Numbered from the stretch's first letter, positions 41,413 through 50,194 are shown. The stretch: 64,000 nucleotides of DNA from Leucobacter celer subsp. astrifaciens (GCF_001273835.1 NZ_JHEI01000134.1:372001-436000); one strand, 5' to 3'. Notes: generated by a model from the sequence alone, not told the origin. Translations and numbers: made by a program.

Positions 41413-41482
41413 AGATCTGAGATCTGCAGAGGATATGCCCGTTTTGCGCGCAAACTCCATATCTACGGCAGATCGCAGATCT
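41413..41482. repeat. 70-bp near-perfect palindrome
   Basis: AGATCTGAGATCTGC (41413-41427) pairs with GCAGATCGCAGATCT (41468-41482) with one mismatch. Inside, GATATG pairs with CATATC, and the centre TTTGCGCGCAAA is itself a perfect palindrome. It is less GC-rich than its surroundings and lies between two genes that both end toward it. It could form a cruciform or a double terminator; function unknown. Confidence 0.8.
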
Positions 41483-41496
41483 ATGGTTGCTGCGGG

Positions 41497-41615
41497 GCGC
41501 GCTGCCGGTTGAGCGGGGCGCGCAGCCGGTTGAGCGGAGCGCGCAGCGCGGAGTCGAAACCCGCGGAGTCGAAACCCGCGGATTCGAGCCCGCGGAGTCG
41601 AAGCCCGCGCGGCGG
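41497..41615. repeat. Extragenic repeat, copy 3, expanded in tandem
   Basis: CCGGTTGAGCGGRGCGCGCAG occurs twice (41505-41546), followed by four units of CGCGGAGTCGAAACC type to about 41610. The GGTTGAG and GAGTCGAAA cores are those of the palindromic repeats at 0.9 and 34.7 kb, but here each arm is multiplied instead of paired. It abuts the dcd stop. Confidence 0.75.
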
Positions 41616-42221
41616 CTACGCCCCGGGAGCGCCCTCGTCGGTGACCGTCACGTCGGCGCGGTGGAAGTTGAGGTGCGAGCGCGAGGCGGTGGGGCCGCGC
41701 TGCCCGAGGTAGCGCGAGAAGGTCGCACCGGATCCGTAGGGCCGCTCGGCCGGCGAGGAGAGCCTGAAGAAGCAGAGCTGGCCGATCTTCATGCCGGGCC
41801 AGAGGCGGATCGGCAGGGTGGCGACGTTCGAGAGCTCGAGGGTGACGTGCCCCTCGAAGCCGGGGTCGATGAAGCCCGCGGTGGAGTGGGTGAGCAGGCC
41901 GAGCCGACCGAGCGAGCTCTTGCCCTCGAGGCGGGCCGCGATGTCGTCGGGCAGGCCGACCTGCTCGAAGGTCGAGCCGAGCACGAACTCTCCCGGGTGG
42001 AGGATGAAACCCTCGCCGGGGTCGACCTCGATGAGGCGGGTGAGCTCCGGCTGCTCCTCGGCCGGATCGATGACCGGGTACTTGTGGTTGTCGAAGAGCC
42101 GGAAGTAGCGGTCGAGCCGCACGTCGACGCTCGACGGCTGCACCATCGACGGGTCGCTCGGGGAGAGACTGATGCGCCCGGAACCGAGCTCGGCGTTGAT
42201 ATCGCGATCTGAGAGCAGCAC
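41616..42221 (-). CDS. dcd: dCTP deaminase (likely dUMP-forming, bifunctional type)
   Basis: Homotrimeric pyrimidine nucleotide enzyme, 201 aa, that deaminates dCTP for dTTP synthesis. It has [19 protein letters not shown] at the start, the motif [26 protein letters not shown] in the active site (Ser, Arg, Glu) and a C-terminal [20 protein letters not shown] lid. Actinobacterial members often convert dCTP directly to dUMP; the [13 protein letters not shown] segment fits that group. It starts at 42221 and stands alone. Confidence 0.94.
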   Translation of the reverse strand: MLLSDRDINAELGSGRISLSPSDPSMVQPSSVDVRLDRYFRLFDNHKYPVIDPAEEQPELTRLIEVDPGEGFILHPGEFVLGSTFEQVGLPDDIAARLEGKSSLGRLGLLTHSTAGFIDPGFEGHVTLELSNVATLPIRLWPGMKIGQLCFFRLSSPAERPYGSGATFSRYLGQRGPTASRSHLNFHRADVTVTDEGAPGA

Positions 42222-42291
42222 GTGACGATTCTATCGGGCGGGGAATCCCGAGACGGGACCGGGATCCGGCGGTGCGGGCTCGATAGCCGGC

Positions 42292-42999
42292 TCAGCCCCG
42301 GAAGGAGCGCAGCACGTCGACGGCGGAGTTCAGGGTCTCGCCTTCTGCGGTGTGGGGCACCAAACCCTCGTCGGGCGAGGAACCCTGTCGGGCCGCAGCC
42401 GCGCGGCCCGTGATGTACCAGACCCCGATGGCGGGCACGTCGGCTCGATTCACGAAGAGGTGGGGACGCTGCGAGTCGAACACCATCGAGTCGCCAGCGC
42501 GGATGACGTGCGCGTCGAAGTCCAACCGGAGCGTCAGCTCGCCGCTGATGAGGTACACGTGCTCGATCCCGAAGTGACGCATGAGGCGCCCCTCGATCGA
42601 GCTGGAAGCGCCGGGCTGATAGGTCACCCGCAGGGCTTCGACATCGGTGCCCTCGATGACGGAGAGGCGCTCCCATTTCACCCCGTTGTCCATCTCGAGC
42701 GTGGGGTTGTCATCGGAGGCCTGATAGTGGAACGAGGTCGCGAGCTGCTGCGGCACCGAGGGGACGGCCGCGGCGGGCGCGGGAGCCTGTGTGTGCGCCT
42801 CACGGCCGAGCAGCATGTCGGTCGAGATGTCGAGCTGCGAGACGAGGGCGTAGAGCGTGCTGACCGACGGTTTGGTCTTGCCCGTCTCGACCTGCGAGAG
42901 GAGGCTCGGAGAGACGCCGATGGACGAGGCCAGCGCGCGGAGGCTCATGCCCTTGCCTTCACGCGCTTCGCGAAGCCTCGCACCGATAGAGTCTGACAT
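42292..42999 (-). CDS. XRE-family regulator with C-terminal cupin sensor
   Basis: About 235 aa. The N-terminal helix-turn-helix (about 4-60) reads LREAREGKGMSLRALASSI and SPSLLSQVETGKTKPSVSTL. A linker rich in Ala/Pro leads to a cupin domain with HFGIEHVYLISGELTLRLD and VFDSQRPHLFVN. Such proteins (PuuR/SutR type) usually repress nearby catabolic genes and sense a small metabolite in the cupin. GAAGGAGA precedes the ATG at 42999. It lies at the edge of the second catabolic island, directly after the reductase operon, and is the leading candidate for the TGAACA-box regulator. Confidence 0.85.
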   Translation of the reverse strand: MSDSIGARLREAREGKGMSLRALASSIGVSPSLLSQVETGKTKPSVSTLYALVSQLDISTDMLLGREAHTQAPAPAAAVPSVPQQLATSFHYQASDDNPTLEMDNGVKWERLSVIEGTDVEALRVTYQPGASSSIEGRLMRHFGIEHVYLISGELTLRLDFDAHVIRAGDSMVFDSQRPHLFVNRADVPAIGVWYITGRAAAARQGSSPDEGLVPHTAEGETLNSAVDVLRSFRG

Positions 43000-43085
43000 T
43001 GGCTCTCCTTCAGTCAACCGACACGGTGAAATTTCCAACGTCGGTGTTTAGTTAAAGCTTACAGTGGGCGGGTGTTCCTCGGGCG

Positions 43086-44096
43086 TTACCCGAGGAGTAA
43101 CTGAGCATTCATACGCTCGGCGGGCCGTGAGCCCGATTCGATTTCGCGCGCGAGCCGGTGAACACGATGATTCAGCGGCGCGTGCTCCGGACCACCGGCC
43201 GCGACGACGACGAGGCCGTTGAGCTCGTCGATCTCCGCACGCCGGCCCTTGCGCCAGTCCTGCAGCACGGTCGTCAAGGTACTGGGGAACGTGTAGTCGT
43301 TCAGCACGATGTCGAGGAGATGCCCCACGTACCGCTCGCGCGTCAACTCGGTGCCGTCGCCGTCCGAACCGAAGATGGGTACGATGCGCTGCCCCTGGGT
43401 GAGCGCTGCGTCGAGCGCCTCCTGGCCGCACTCCAGCATGAACGCGTGCATGCCGGGTTCGGCGATCGCCTCGGCGAGCGGGAGGTCGAGGATCGCGGAC
43501 GGCACGAGCTCGCAGGCATTCGCCACGAGCTTCATCCACTTGGCCGATCGGATGTCCTCCACGACGACGGTGGTGGCCGCCGGAGCGAGGAGCGCGGCGG
43601 CCCGGTGGGCGCGATCCTGCGCCGCACCGGTCTCACCCCCGAGTGCGAGCCACATGGGCGCCTCCTGCACGATACGAGCGGGGGTGAACAGGTTCGCCGC
43701 GACCTCGATCACGGCGCCGACGCTGCGGTCCGCGCCGAAGATCTCGGCCACGGTGTCGAGGGTGACCCCGTTCTGCACGGCGATGACGGTGCCGTCCTCG
43801 GCGAGATAGGGCGAGAGCAACCGGCACGCCCAGCGGGTGTCGTACGCCTTTACCCCGAGCACGATGACGTCGAACATCCGCCGGTTCTCCGCCAGCTGGC
43901 ACAGGTGAAGCGCCGGCACCCGACTCGTGCGCTCGGTCTCGGAGGTGACGACCGTGAGGCCGCGGTCACGCACGGCCTCGACGTGGGCGGGCCAGGGATC
44001 GATCGCGACCACGTCGGCCCCGGCCTCGGCGAGCGAGGCTGCAATCGCCCCGCCGTTCGCACCGGCGCCGAAGACGGCGATCCGCGGACCGGTCAC
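43086..44096 (-). CDS. Ketopantoate reductase (PanE/ApbA)-like oxidoreductase 1
   Basis: NAD(P)-dependent reductase fold, 336 aa. It has the Rossmann motif FGAGANGGAIAASL at the N-terminus and the catalytic lysine region SAKWMKLVANACELVPSAILDLPL. PanE proteins are about 300 aa, so it is longer at the C-terminus. The GTG at 44096 overlaps the stop of the Dabb gene by four bases, and a longer frame upstream merely shadows that gene. It is one of three paralogues in 3.6 kb, which makes a role in pantothenate synthesis unlikely and an oxidoreduction of a branched 2-oxo or 2-hydroxy acid more plausible. Confidence 0.82.
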   Translation of the reverse strand: MTGPRIAVFGAGANGGAIAASLAEAGADVVAIDPWPAHVEAVRDRGLTVVTSETERTSRVPALHLCQLAENRRMFDVIVLGVKAYDTRWACRLLSPYLAEDGTVIAVQNGVTLDTVAEIFGADRSVGAVIEVAANLFTPARIVQEAPMWLALGGETGAAQDRAHRAAALLAPAATTVVVEDIRSAKWMKLVANACELVPSAILDLPLAEAIAEPGMHAFMLECGQEALDAALTQGQRIVPIFGSDGDGTELTRERYVGHLLDIVLNDYTFPSTLTTVLQDWRKGRRAEIDELNGLVVVAAGGPEHAPLNHRVHRLAREIESGSRPAERMNAQLLLG

Positions 44097-44419
44097 GGTG
44101 CCGGCTCGCCCGCCGGGTCGGCCACGGGGTAGTCGACGACAGACTTCGACTCCACGAGTGCCGCGACGACGGCGAGTGCGGCGACGTGGTCGGGATGGAC
44201 CTGGTACGCGGCGAGGGCCTCGGCAGAGTCGTGGACGGAGAGCAGCGCGGCGTCCCAGTGCCCGGCAACGCTCCCGTCGTCGATCCCGACCTCGAGGGAC
44301 CGGACACCCGGAATGCTCGCGCCGAGCGGCTCGAGCGCGGCCCGGAGCTGCGCCCCTGCGGCGGCCCGCCCCTCGGCGTCGGAGGCTTTGAACGTGAAGG
44401 TGACGATGTGGCGGATCAC
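44093..44419 (-). CDS. Dabb (stress-responsive alpha/beta barrel) domain protein
   Basis: Small ferredoxin-like dimeric barrel protein, 108 aa, beginning MIRHIVTFTFKASDAEGRAA, with SIPGVRSLEVGIDDG and a conserved-type YQVHPDHVAAL segment. Dabb proteins include cyclases and proteins of unknown role. Here it is wedged between two reductase genes with four-base overlaps on both sides, so it is probably made stoichiometrically with them and may act in the same reaction sequence. Confidence 0.8.
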   Translation of the reverse strand: MIRHIVTFTFKASDAEGRAAAGAQLRAALEPLGASIPGVRSLEVGIDDGSVAGHWDAALLSVHDSAEALAAYQVHPDHVAALAVVAALVESKSVVDYPVADPAGEPAP

Positions 44420-45507
44420 GGGCGGTCCATTCTCTTGAGGGCGGGGCGGGTCGCCGTGCGCGCGGGGACCAGCATCGGCTCCCGGATGATCGCCCGCATG
44501 AGCTCGGCGTTGGCGAGGCTCGGCACGAGCTCACCGCGTTCGATCCGCTCGCCGATGTGCAGGATCGCCTCGTTGACGGGTGCTTCGCCGCCCAGTCGTT
44601 TCCGCAGCTCGACGATGTAGCCGTTGAAGCCGTCGAGCTCCGCGCGTCGGCCCTTCTGCCAGTCCTGCAGCACGGCGACCCGGGTGTCGGGGAGGGAGAA
44701 CGACTCCAGGACGGCGTCGAGCAGGTCGAGGGCGTACTGATCGGAGTCCGGGACGTCGGCCTCGGTCTTGCCGAAGATGGGCAGCATCGTCACGCCGGCC
44801 TCGATCGCGAGCTGGTAGGCCTCCCGCGAGGCGGCATCCATGACCGCGCGCATGTCCCGCTCCTGCACGGCGGTGAGGAGCGGCACCCCGAGGATCGCGG
44901 AGGGCAGCATCTCCGGGATGTTGGCGATGAGCTTCATCCACTTCGAGGAGCGGATGTCGTCCGAGATCTCCGTCGTTCCCGCGTGGCTCAGCGCGGCGGC
45001 CACGGCCTCGAGTTCCGGTGTGCGCGATCCGTCGAGGGTGCCGACGGTGAACCAGGTGCCCTCCGGCGGAACCTGGCGCACGACATGGCCGGGCTCGAAT
45101 ACGTTCGCGGCGATCCCGAGCACGGCGCCGATGCTGCGATCCGGTCCGACGATATCGGCAACGGCGTCGATCGTCATCCCGTTCTGCAGGCCCACGACGA
45201 CGGAGCGCTGGTGCAGGAGCGGCTCGATGAGCTGCACTGACCAGCGGGTGTCGTACGTCTTCGTCGAGAGGAAGACGATGTCGAACGGTTCGCGCAGTTC
45301 GGCGACCTGACACAGGTGGAGAGCGGTGACCTCGGTCACCTCCGTCCGATCCGGCATCTCGACGGTGAGGCCGTGGGCGCGCATCGCCTCGACATGGGCG
45401 GGCCACTGGTCGATGAAGGTGATGTCGAGCCCGGCCCGCACGAGGTCGGCGCCGATGGACGCTCCGTTGGCTCCGGCGCCGAGCACCGCGATCTTCTGCT
45501 GGACCAT
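44416..45507 (-). CDS. Ketopantoate reductase (PanE/ApbA)-like oxidoreductase 2
   Basis: 363 aa, first gene of the leftward operon. The Rossmann motif is LGAGANGASIGADL and the catalytic region SSKWMKLIANIPEMLPSAILGVPL. The segment DITFIDQWPAHVEAMRAHGL is nearly shared with the third paralogue (DVTFIDQWPAHVEAIREHGI), so those two are the closest pair. The C-terminal tail PMLVPARTATRPALKR also matches paralogue 3. Its promoter lies in the 77-bp region shared with paralogue 3. Confidence 0.83.
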   Translation of the reverse strand: MVQQKIAVLGAGANGASIGADLVRAGLDITFIDQWPAHVEAMRAHGLTVEMPDRTEVTEVTALHLCQVAELREPFDIVFLSTKTYDTRWSVQLIEPLLHQRSVVVGLQNGMTIDAVADIVGPDRSIGAVLGIAANVFEPGHVVRQVPPEGTWFTVGTLDGSRTPELEAVAAALSHAGTTEISDDIRSSKWMKLIANIPEMLPSAILGVPLLTAVQERDMRAVMDAASREAYQLAIEAGVTMLPIFGKTEADVPDSDQYALDLLDAVLESFSLPDTRVAVLQDWQKGRRAELDGFNGYIVELRKRLGGEAPVNEAILHIGERIERGELVPSLANAELMRAIIREPMLVPARTATRPALKRMDRP

Positions 45508-45584
45508 ACCGCGCCTACCCCCAAGTAACTTGTGCAGCTATGATTAACAAAACCATACACCAACACTGTTCAAAGAGGAGCGTT
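45508..45584. promoter_or_regulatory. Divergent promoter between reductase paralogues 2 and 3
   Basis: This 77-bp stretch is AT-richer than its surroundings. It contains GATTAACAAAACC (45542-45554) and ACTGTTCA (45565-45572), the reverse of the TGAACAGT box that recurs in this island. GAGGAG at 45575-45580 is the binding site of the rightward gene. Confidence 0.5.
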
Positions 45585-46694
45585 ATGAGTGAGAACCGGC
45601 ATCCCGACGGCCTGCGCGTCGCGGTCTTGGGCACGGGGGCCAACGGGTCGATCATCGGTGCGGACCTCGCCGAAGCGGGCGTGGACGTCACCTTCATCGA
45701 CCAGTGGCCCGCCCATGTCGAGGCGATCCGGGAGCACGGGATCCGTGTGCAGCTCGAAGGAACGATCCGCACGACCCGGGTGCCGGTCCATCACCTCTGC
45801 GAGGTCGCCGAACTGCGGGAGCCGTTCGACATCGTGTTCCTCCTCGTGAAGGCGTACGACACGCGCTGGGCCGCGGAGCTCATCACCCCGCTGCTGCACG
45901 AGGACTCGGTGGTGGTCGGCGTGCAGAACGGCATGACGGGTGACGTGATCGCGGAGATCGTCGGCGTGGACCGGACGCTCGCCGCCGTGATCGAGGTGAC
46001 CTCCGCGATGTACACGCCGGGGCTCTCGGAACGGCACTCCGCCTACGATCGCTGCTGGTTCGCGGTGGGGGCGCTCGATGCGTCGGCGGAGCGCCACGTA
46101 CCCGTCGTGGCCGAGCTGCTGCGCCACATCGGCGTGGTGGAGGAGAGCGACGACATCCAGTCGGCGAAGTGGATGAAGCTCATCCTCAACGTGGCCGAAC
46201 TCGTGACATCCGCGGTTCTCGACCTGTCCATCTCGGACTGCGCTCGTCACCCGGGTATGCGAGAGGTCATGCTCGCGGCGGGGAACGAGGCCGTCGCCGT
46301 TGCGCAGGCCCACGGCTATCGGATCCGGCCGATCTTCGGCATGGAGGGCGACGCCGCGGCGTCACCGGACACCTTCGTCGCGGAGATTCTGGACAACCTC
46401 GTCGCCAACTACATTCAGCCCGACTCGCGCGCGACGGTCCTGCAGGACTGGATGAAGCACCGGCGCAGCGAGGTCTCCGAACTGCACGGCGAGGTCGTCC
46501 GCCTCGCGGCGCAGCACGGGATCGCCGCGCCGGTGAACGAGCGGGTGTGGGAACTCGGGCTCAAGGTCGAGAGCGGAGCGCTCGTGGCCAGTCCCGCGAA
46601 CGTCGCGCTCATGAGAGAGGCGCTCCGCGAGCCGGTCCTCGTGCCGGCCCGCACCGCCGAGCGCCCGGCGCAGCACAGACGCACGCTGCTATGA
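45585..46694 (+). CDS. Ketopantoate reductase (PanE/ApbA)-like oxidoreductase 3
   Basis: 369 aa, divergent from paralogue 2. It has the Rossmann motif LGTGANGSIIGADL and catalytic region SAKWMKLILNVAELVTSAVLDLSI. It differs from paralogue 1 most. The ATG at 45585 with GAGGAG is chosen over an upstream ATG at 45540 that lies in the promoter. It is convergent with the 3-hydroxyisobutyrate-dehydrogenase-like gene 43 bases away. Like the others it probably acts on a branched 2-oxo/2-hydroxy acid or lactone in this island. Confidence 0.82.
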   Translation: MSENRHPDGLRVAVLGTGANGSIIGADLAEAGVDVTFIDQWPAHVEAIREHGIRVQLEGTIRTTRVPVHHLCEVAELREPFDIVFLLVKAYDTRWAAELITPLLHEDSVVVGVQNGMTGDVIAEIVGVDRTLAAVIEVTSAMYTPGLSERHSAYDRCWFAVGALDASAERHVPVVAELLRHIGVVEESDDIQSAKWMKLILNVAELVTSAVLDLSISDCARHPGMREVMLAAGNEAVAVAQAHGYRIRPIFGMEGDAAASPDTFVAEILDNLVANYIQPDSRATVLQDWMKHRRSEVSELHGEVVRLAAQHGIAAPVNERVWELGLKVESGALVASPANVALMREALREPVLVPARTAERPAQHRRTLL

Positions 46695-46737
46695 GACCTC
46701 GGGGGTCCCGCGGGCCCCGCGGCCCCGGGGCCCGCGG

Positions 46738-47622
46738 TCAGGCTGCGGGTGCGGGGCCCCGGCGGATCACCTCTGCGATGATCGACCAGTCGCCGTCGGC
46801 GAGAGTCCGATCGGCGAGCGCCTCGGTGAACATGGCGCGGATCGCGGGTGAAGTGGGAAGCTCGGCCCCGAGCTCGGCGGCGGCCTGCTCGGCGAGTGTC
46901 AGGTCCTTGAGCCCGAGCTCGACGGAGAAAGCCGCCGGGCGGTAGTCGCGCTGGGCGATGAGGCCCCCGTAGCCCACGTAGGCCGAGCCGGTGAACGCGG
47001 CGTCTGTGAGGATGTCGACGAAGGTCTGGGAGTCGACTCCGCCGTGCTCCACGAGCGACAGCGATTCGCCGAGCGCCTGCAGGGCGTGGATGAGGTTGTA
47101 GTTCACGCCGATCTTGACGAGGTTGGCCTGTGCGGGATCCTCGCCGACGCGCCAGATCTGCTTGCCGAGATGGTCGAGTACCGGCGCGGCGCGATCGATC
47201 AGCGCGGATGATCCAGCCGCGACGATGTTCAACTGCCCGGAGGCTGCGACGTTCGGACGCCCGAGCACCGGTGCTGCGATGTACCCGACACCGGCGGTCT
47301 CGTGGCGACGCTCGAGCTCGCGGCTCATCTCCAGGCTCACCGTCGACAGGTTGACGTGCAGTCTGCCTGAAGCGTCGGCGAGTGCCGCGGCGCTGAACGC
47401 GGCGTCGGCCGCGACGTCGTTCGCGAGCATGGAGCACACGATGTCCGAGTTCGCGAAGACCTCGGCGACCGACCCGCATTCGCGGGCACCCGCGGCGATC
47501 AGTTCCTCAGCCTTACCAGGACTTCTATTCCAGACGTGCAGGTCGAACCCCGCGTTGGCGAGACGCAGCGCCATCGCTGATCCCATCGTGCCCAGGCCAA
47601 TGAATCCGACGCGTGTGGTCAT
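46738..47622 (-). CDS. NAD(P)-dependent beta-hydroxyacid dehydrogenase (HIBADH/NAD_binding_2 family)
   Basis: 294-aa oxidoreductase of the 3-hydroxyisobutyrate/tartronate-semialdehyde family. The Rossmann motif is GFIGLGTMGSAMALRL. The substrate loop is weakly conserved (APVLGRPNVAASGQLNIVAAG). The catalytic lysine lies in NLVKIGVNYNLIHALQALGE. The ATG at 47622 with GAGGAA is preferred over a frame extending into the promoter. Members oxidise branched 3-hydroxy acids. With the PanE-like enzymes it suggests a branched hydroxy-acid substrate. Confidence 0.85.
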   Translation of the reverse strand: MTTRVGFIGLGTMGSAMALRLANAGFDLHVWNRSPGKAEELIAAGARECGSVAEVFANSDIVCSMLANDVAADAAFSAAALADASGRLHVNLSTVSLEMSRELERRHETAGVGYIAAPVLGRPNVAASGQLNIVAAGSSALIDRAAPVLDHLGKQIWRVGEDPAQANLVKIGVNYNLIHALQALGESLSLVEHGGVDSQTFVDILTDAAFTGSAYVGYGGLIAQRDYRPAAFSVELGLKDLTLAEQAAAELGAELPTSPAIRAMFTEALADRTLADGDWSIIAEVIRRGPAPAA

Positions 47623-47747
47623 GGGGTTCCTCGCTCTCGAGACTTGCAGATGTGTTCCCAATAAGTTTAGTCTACCTGTACAGAGAGTGCAGAGGCGCAC
47701 TCGGAGAATGCCGTCACGGTGAACATGAGCGAAGGATTCGGTGGGTC

Positions 47748-49127
47748 ATGGCAATTCCTACTTTCGGTACGAATGACGTCGACTGGGAGAAGCGCATCGA
47801 CCGTGACGTGCTTCGCGAGGGCCGGCTCGCAAAACTGCGGGCGGAACTCGAGCGTTCCGATCTGGGGGCGCTGCTCGCCTTCGACTTCTCGAACATCCGG
47901 TACATGTCCGCAACGCACATCGGCACCTGGGCGATGGACAAGGCGATCCGATTCGCCCTCGTGACGCGCCACAGCGATCCGATCGTGTGGGACTTCGGCT
48001 CGGCGGCGAAGCACCACGACCTGTTCAACCCCTGGCTGCACACGACGGCGGCGGAGATGGACGCCGACCCGCACCAGCCGCACCACGGCGCGGTGAAGCC
48101 GCGTGCCGAGTCCGGCGCGCGCGCCGGGATCTCGACGCTGCGCGGTGCCTTCCACCCCGACGCGGGCATCGCCGACGAGGTCGCCCGGAAGGTGCGACGC
48201 GAGCTGGAGAAGTTCGGTCTGCTGGGGGAGCCGCTGGGGATCGACATCGTCGAGCTGCCCATCCTGTTCGCCCTGCAGAGAGCGGGGGTCTCGGTCGTGG
48301 ACGGCCAGCAGGTGTTCCTCAACGCGCGTGCGGTGAAGATGAAGGAGGAGATTCAGCTCCTCACCCAGGCCGCCTCGATGGTCGACGCCGCGTATGACGA
48401 GCTCTACCGGTTCCTGAAGCCCGGAGTGCGTGAGAACGAGACCGTCGGGCTCGTGTCGAAGGTGCTCTACGACCTCGGTTCGGAGTACGTCGAGGGCGTC
48501 AACGCGATCTCCGGAGAGCGCTGCTCGCCCCATCCGCACGTGTTCTCCGACCGTCTGATCCGGCCGGGCGATCCCGCGTTCTTCGACATTCTGCACAGCC
48601 ACCAGGGGTACCGCACCTGCTACTACCGGACCTTCGCCGTGGGCTCCGCGAGCCGCGCCCAGGCCGACGCGTACAAGCGGGCGCGCGAGTACATGGATCG
48701 TGCCATCGCGCTCGTGCGGCCGGGGGCCACGACCGCAGACATCGTGGCGGTCTGGCCCAAGGCCGAGGAGTTCGGATTCCCGAACGAGGAGGCGGCCTTC
48801 GCGTTGCAGTACGGTCACGGCGTCGGGCTCTCGATCTGGGAGAAGCCGATCTTCTCGCGCCTCGTGTCCTTCGATCACCCGGAGGAGCTGAAGGAGGGGA
48901 TGGTCTTCGCGCTGGAGACCTACTGGCCGTCGGCCGACGGGATCGGCGCGGCTCGCATCGAGGAGGAAGTCGTCGTGACTGCCGACGGCTGTGAGGTCAT
49001 CACGAAGTTCCCGGCGGAAGAGCTGCTCGTAGCGGGCCCGAAGTATCACGCGGTGGGCTTCGATCTTCCGACGATGCGCGACTCGCAGTCGCACCTGAAC
49101 ACGACCTGGGGTCGGGGCGAGGAATAG
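47748..49127 (+). CDS. M24-fold protein, DddP-like, with altered metal ligands
   Basis: 459 aa. The N-terminal domain reads LGALLAFDFSNIRYMSAT and RFALVTRHSDPIVWDFGSAA, which resembles DddP, the M24-type DMSP lyase. In the catalytic domain the DxD pair of DddP is replaced by FFDILHSHQGYRTCYYRTF, where Leu and Cys occupy ligand positions. The later His (YGHGVGLSIWEKP) and two Glu (FALETYWP, IEEEVVV) remain. It is therefore neither a normal aminopeptidase nor a normal DMSP lyase. An activity on a C-N or C-C bond without a full binuclear site is possible. A GTGAACA box lies 29 bases upstream. The zinc dehydrogenase follows by 11 bases. Confidence 0.75.
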   Translation: MAIPTFGTNDVDWEKRIDRDVLREGRLAKLRAELERSDLGALLAFDFSNIRYMSATHIGTWAMDKAIRFALVTRHSDPIVWDFGSAAKHHDLFNPWLHTTAAEMDADPHQPHHGAVKPRAESGARAGISTLRGAFHPDAGIADEVARKVRRELEKFGLLGEPLGIDIVELPILFALQRAGVSVVDGQQVFLNARAVKMKEEIQLLTQAASMVDAAYDELYRFLKPGVRENETVGLVSKVLYDLGSEYVEGVNAISGERCSPHPHVFSDRLIRPGDPAFFDILHSHQGYRTCYYRTFAVGSASRAQADAYKRAREYMDRAIALVRPGATTADIVAVWPKAEEFGFPNEEAAFALQYGHGVGLSIWEKPIFSRLVSFDHPEELKEGMVFALETYWPSADGIGAARIEEEVVVTADGCEVITKFPAEELLVAGPKYHAVGFDLPTMRDSQSHLNTTWGRGEE

Positions 49128-49138
49128 GCTTCTGCATC

Positions 49139-50194
49139 ATGGCATCACAGATGAAGGCCGCGGTCTACCACGGCGCCGGCGACGTCCGGATGGAATCGGT
49201 CGCCGTTCCCTCGCCGCGGGACGGTGAGGTGCTGATCCGAGTCACCCGAAGCGGGGTGTGCGGGACGGACGCCTCCGAGTGGAAGTCCGGTCCGACGATC
49301 TTCCCGGTCGAGCGCACCCACCCGCACAGCGGCCACCACGGACCCCTGATCCTGGGCCACGAATTCATCGGAGAAGTCGTCGAGAGCCGGGATGCCCGGT
49401 TCGAGATCGGGGCCCGAGTGGCGTCCGGCGCCGGTGTGTCGTGCGGCGATTGCCCGCGGTGCCGGGAGGGGCGGACGAATCTGTGCGAGCGGTACCGGAC
49501 GCACGGCCTCAACGTCGAGGGGGGTATGGCGGAGTACGTCGCCGTTCCCGCCGACACCCTGGTGCGCATCCCGGACCAGATCGATGACGACACCGCCGGC
49601 CTTGCGCAGCCCCTCGCGGTGGGGCTCCACGCAGCCCGCCGGGCCGGGGCCCGGGCGGGCGACCGGGTGGTCCTGATCGGAGCCGGCGCCATCGGCACGT
49701 TCGTGCTCGCCGGGCTCACCCACCTCGCGGACGTGGACGTGACGGTCGTCGACTTCTCGGGCAGTCGGCTGGACCGTGCGCTCCGCCTCGGGGCGTCGCG
49801 CATCATCGCCGTCGACGGGGACGCGTTCGAAGCCGAGATGGAGGCGCTGCGCGGCACGCTGGACGTCGTGGTCGAGGCGAGCGGCGCACGCGGGCAGCTG
49901 AACCGGGCGATCGGCCTCACCCGTGACGGCGGCACGGTGCTGCAGGTCGGGCTCCCCACCGGGCTGCAGGAGGTGGACATCCATCAGCTGGTCTTCCGGG
50001 AGATCACGATCCGGACCACTCTCGCGCACGTCTGCACGGACGATATGCCGGACGCCCTCACCATTCTCGGATCGACCGGTCTCGCCCGCGAGATGCTCGA
50101 TTCGGTGCGGGCGCTGGAAGAGCTTCCCGCGCAGCTCGATCGGCTCGCGTCGGGACGGATCGAGGGCAAGGTGCTGTTCGATCCTCGACGATGA
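49139..50194 (+). CDS. Zinc-dependent medium-chain alcohol dehydrogenase
   Basis: MDR-family NAD(P) dehydrogenase, 351 aa, of the sorbitol/threonine/idonate type. Catalytic zinc ligands are in SGVCGTDASEW (Cys) and LGHEFIGEV (His-Glu). The structural zinc site is CGDCPRCREGRTNLC. The Rossmann motif is IGAGAIGTF. It oxidises a secondary alcohol, probably a polyol or hydroxy acid of the pathway. The ATG at 49139 lacks a strong binding site, so translation may depend on the upstream gene that ends 11 bases before. Confidence 0.87.
   Translation: MASQMKAAVYHGAGDVRMESVAVPSPRDGEVLIRVTRSGVCGTDASEWKSGPTIFPVERTHPHSGHHGPLILGHEFIGEVVESRDARFEIGARVASGAGVSCGDCPRCREGRTNLCERYRTHGLNVEGGMAEYVAVPADTLVRIPDQIDDDTAGLAQPLAVGLHAARRAGARAGDRVVLIGAGAIGTFVLAGLTHLADVDVTVVDFSGSRLDRALRLGASRIIAVDGDAFEAEMEALRGTLDVVVEASGARGQLNRAIGLTRDGGTVLQVGLPTGLQEVDIHQLVFREITIRTTLAHVCTDDMPDALTILGSTGLAREMLDSVRALEELPAQLDRLASGRIEGKVLFDPRR

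Noticed and set aside
41505..41610. CRISPR-like or integron attC array
   Set aside because: The repeats are head-to-tail copies of the extragenic palindrome arms without spacers, and no integrase is present.
43086..46694. Pantothenate biosynthesis genes (panE)
   Set aside because: There are three long paralogues in a catabolic island with no panB/panC/panD nearby, so they were not named panE.
47748..49127. Xaa-Pro aminopeptidase annotation
   Set aside because: Two of the aspartate metal ligands are replaced and the N-terminal domain matches DddP, so a proline peptidase is unlikely.
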